Assembly: GCF_019720915.1 (NCBI RefSeq)
Contig: NZ_JAHKSI010000001.1
Coordinates: 310,001-374,000 of the forward strand
DNA length: 64,000 bases
Reading direction: 5' to 3'
From: Alkalihalobacillus sp. TS-13
Lineage (GTDB): Bacteria > Bacillota > Bacilli > Bacillales > Fictibacillaceae
Position numbers and translations under genes: made by a program. Below, piece by piece: positions 62,961 to 64,000 of the stretch. Numbering within the stretch: the stretch's first letter is position 1; each line of letters opens with the position of its first letter. Below the pieces are notes generated by a model. It did no database searches. It was not told where the DNA came from and was given only the letters and a program-made list of their open reading frames with translations.

Positions 62961-63797
62961 TCAATCTTTAAATATTTTCACACCCCGTTTTTCTAAAAAG
63001 GCTGCAGCACCTAGTGAAGCTTCCTCTTCAATACCGAATACCTGATATACATTCGCGGCCCAGCTTTTGCGATCGGTGAATTTCGATACTTCTTTCGTAT
63101 ATTCATTCTTTCTGGTGATGGTTTCATTGTTCAAATAATAGCAATACCTCGGTTTGAAGATGGTGGCGCTCAATCTCCTCATTACGATGTTATCGGATTC
63201 ATCCAAATGGGAATGCTCGATATCTGTTGCAAAATCTTCGAGGGTAAGGGGACTCCAATCGATTTCTTTTTTTACGAATGATTTTCCGTCAGCATGCCTG
63301 TCAATTTCAAAAAGGGATGGGGATATCTTTCTTATAAAAATTTCTTCTCCAAGTTTCTTAATCCGTAAGTGTCCTTCTTCAGGCAACAGAACAGGAGAGA
63401 AGAGCGGGGCGCCATAGCCAACATCGACATAATAGTGTTCCTGTTCGTAGTGGATCATGATCGCCACATGTCCGGAGCGGACGCGAACGAGCGAGGCATT
63501 GTATCCGATTGCGTTGAGAAGTTTTGCAAAATGGATGTTCAATGGATAGCAAGTTCCTCCCCAGCCCATATTGGCACAGCGATTGATGAATTCCTCTGTA
63601 TCATATATGTACCGCATACATACATCATCCTGGACGTAATGATACTTGCTGAAATTTTCGTATGGAATCGTATGTAAATGAGCCCTAATCAACGCCCGCA
63701 AATAATGTAAATCTTTTTGAGAAGCTTCTTTTACCTTTAAAATGTCCAAGTATTTTCTTGTCGTTCCTATTGAAAGGGGATGTTGAGACGTTTTCAC
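62961..63797 (-). CDS. arylamine N-acetyltransferase
   Basis: Protein of 278 residues with the NAT triad: C83 in GWGGTCYPLN, H110 in SGHVAIM and D125 in VDVGYGAP. It transfers acetyl from acetyl-CoA to arylamines or hydrazines; some bacterial members act in secondary metabolism. GTG start at 63797 with AAGGAGG six bases upstream. Relatives in bacilli include the paired NAT genes of B. cereus. Confidence 0.9.
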   Translation of the reverse strand: MKTSQHPLSIGTTRKYLDILKVKEASQKDLHYLRALIRAHLHTIPYENFSKYHYVQDDVCMRYIYDTEEFINRCANMGWGGTCYPLNIHFAKLLNAIGYNASLVRVRSGHVAIMIHYEQEHYYVDVGYGAPLFSPVLLPEEGHLRIKKLGEEIFIRKISPSLFEIDRHADGKSFVKKEIDWSPLTLEDFATDIEHSHLDESDNIVMRRLSATIFKPRYCYYLNNETITRKNEYTKEVSKFTDRKSWAANVYQVFGIEEEASLGAAAFLEKRGVKIFKD

Positions 63798-63830
63798 GAC
63801 AACCTCCTTAATGTGCGTGATCTTGATGTT

Positions 63831-63862
63831 AAAGAAAAAAACTGTTGAGAGATCAACAGCTT
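63831..63862 (-). terminator. terminator of the cut gene at the window edge
   Basis: CTGTTGA/TCAACAG stem with GAGA loop; the A-run at 63834-63841 is the U-run on the minus strand. Confidence 0.8.
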
Positions 63863-64000
63863 TACACCGTTACCTTCGCTTCCGATTCTGCAAGCTTTTT
63901 TAAACTCGTCATTTGTTTGTGAAGAATACGCTTTGTCAACCAACCGAACATGAACCCCATGATTTTAGTGAATGTATTGGCTGTACCCATTTCCGCACGA
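63862..64000 (-). CDS. C-terminal end of a gene cut by the window edge
   Basis: The last 45 codons read TANTFTKIMGFMFGWLTKRI, then LHKQMTSLKKLAESEAKVTV and stop. The basic helical end is like that of SRPBCC/polyketide-cyclase-type proteins, but this is too little to assign a family. A terminator follows. Confidence 0.5.
   Translation of the reverse strand, partial: RAEMGTANTFTKIMGFMFGWLTKRILHKQMTSLKKLAESEAKVTV

Overview
The window looks like a chromosomal segment of a spore-forming, low-GC Gram-positive bacterium of the Bacillaceae. The supporting signs are strong AGGAGG-type ribosome sites, TTG and GTG starts, a cortex-lytic LysM/GH18 enzyme, a CotG-like Ser/Lys/His repeat protein, lipoteichoic acid synthase, a ComK homologue, an RsbR-type stress protein, Fur and BirA boxes, and c-di-AMP and glycine riboswitches. 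No prophage, insertion sequence, rRNA operon or CRISPR array is visible. Species cannot be fixed from the sequence.

Layout. 0.3-7.6 kb: a YdjM-like membrane protein, a low-complexity coat-like protein, and a plus-strand group of two MFS transporters, a class C beta-lactamase-fold hydrolase, a PNPOx-like protein and an exported protein. 7.8-14.2 kb: spore cortex hydrolase; bioY-bioB behind a BirA operator; a divergent LysR/OFA-type MFS pair; a methyltransferase. 14.2-20 kb: DUF4396 protein, LtaS, LOG protein, beta-carbonic anhydrase, MBL hydrolase. 20.4-22.7 kb: c-di-AMP riboswitch and ktrAB-type potassium uptake. 22.8-32.6 kb: a seven-gene, Fur-controlled hydroxamate siderophore operon whose enzyme set matches schizokinen/rhizobactin-type assembly (diaminobutyrate aminotransferase, decarboxylase, two IucA/IucC synthetases, acyltransferase, N-hydroxylase, MFS exporter). 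32.7-42 kb: small accessory genes, several decayed genes, a Fur-controlled flavodoxin, an amine oxidase, a possible holin-like toxin, and comK. 42-50 kb: aminopeptidase, a DUF402 gene with an in-frame stop, exported proteins, a MazG-like protein, RsbR, tRNA-Gln, an Old Yellow Enzyme family protein. 50.4-52.4 kb: tandem glycine riboswitch, sdaAB, sdaAA and a HesB-like protein. 52.5-64 kb: a phosphodiesterase-like pseudogene, deaminase, DUF899-VOC fusion, alpha-glucosidase, DUF2339 protein, amidase, TPR protein, arylamine N-acetyltransferase and a cut gene.

The iron theme links two places: the siderophore operon and the flavodoxin (which replaces ferredoxin when iron is short) both carry adjacent Fur boxes, one box type being nearly identical in the two promoters. 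Potassium and serine/glycine genes sit under RNA switches.

The most unusual material is between genes. There are three dispersed repeat families: a ~90-nt hairpin element (5 copies), a ~187-nt element built of two direct and two inverted arms (3 copies), and a MITE-like element with terminal inverted repeats (4 copies plus a relic). There are also several locus-specific short tandem repeats, two of them with an exact 21-nt period. Three membrane-protein genes have good Shine-Dalgarno sites placed correctly only for an ATT or ATC codon, and several decayed genes could be restored by adding single bases to homopolymers. I ran no searches; family calls rest on recognised motifs.
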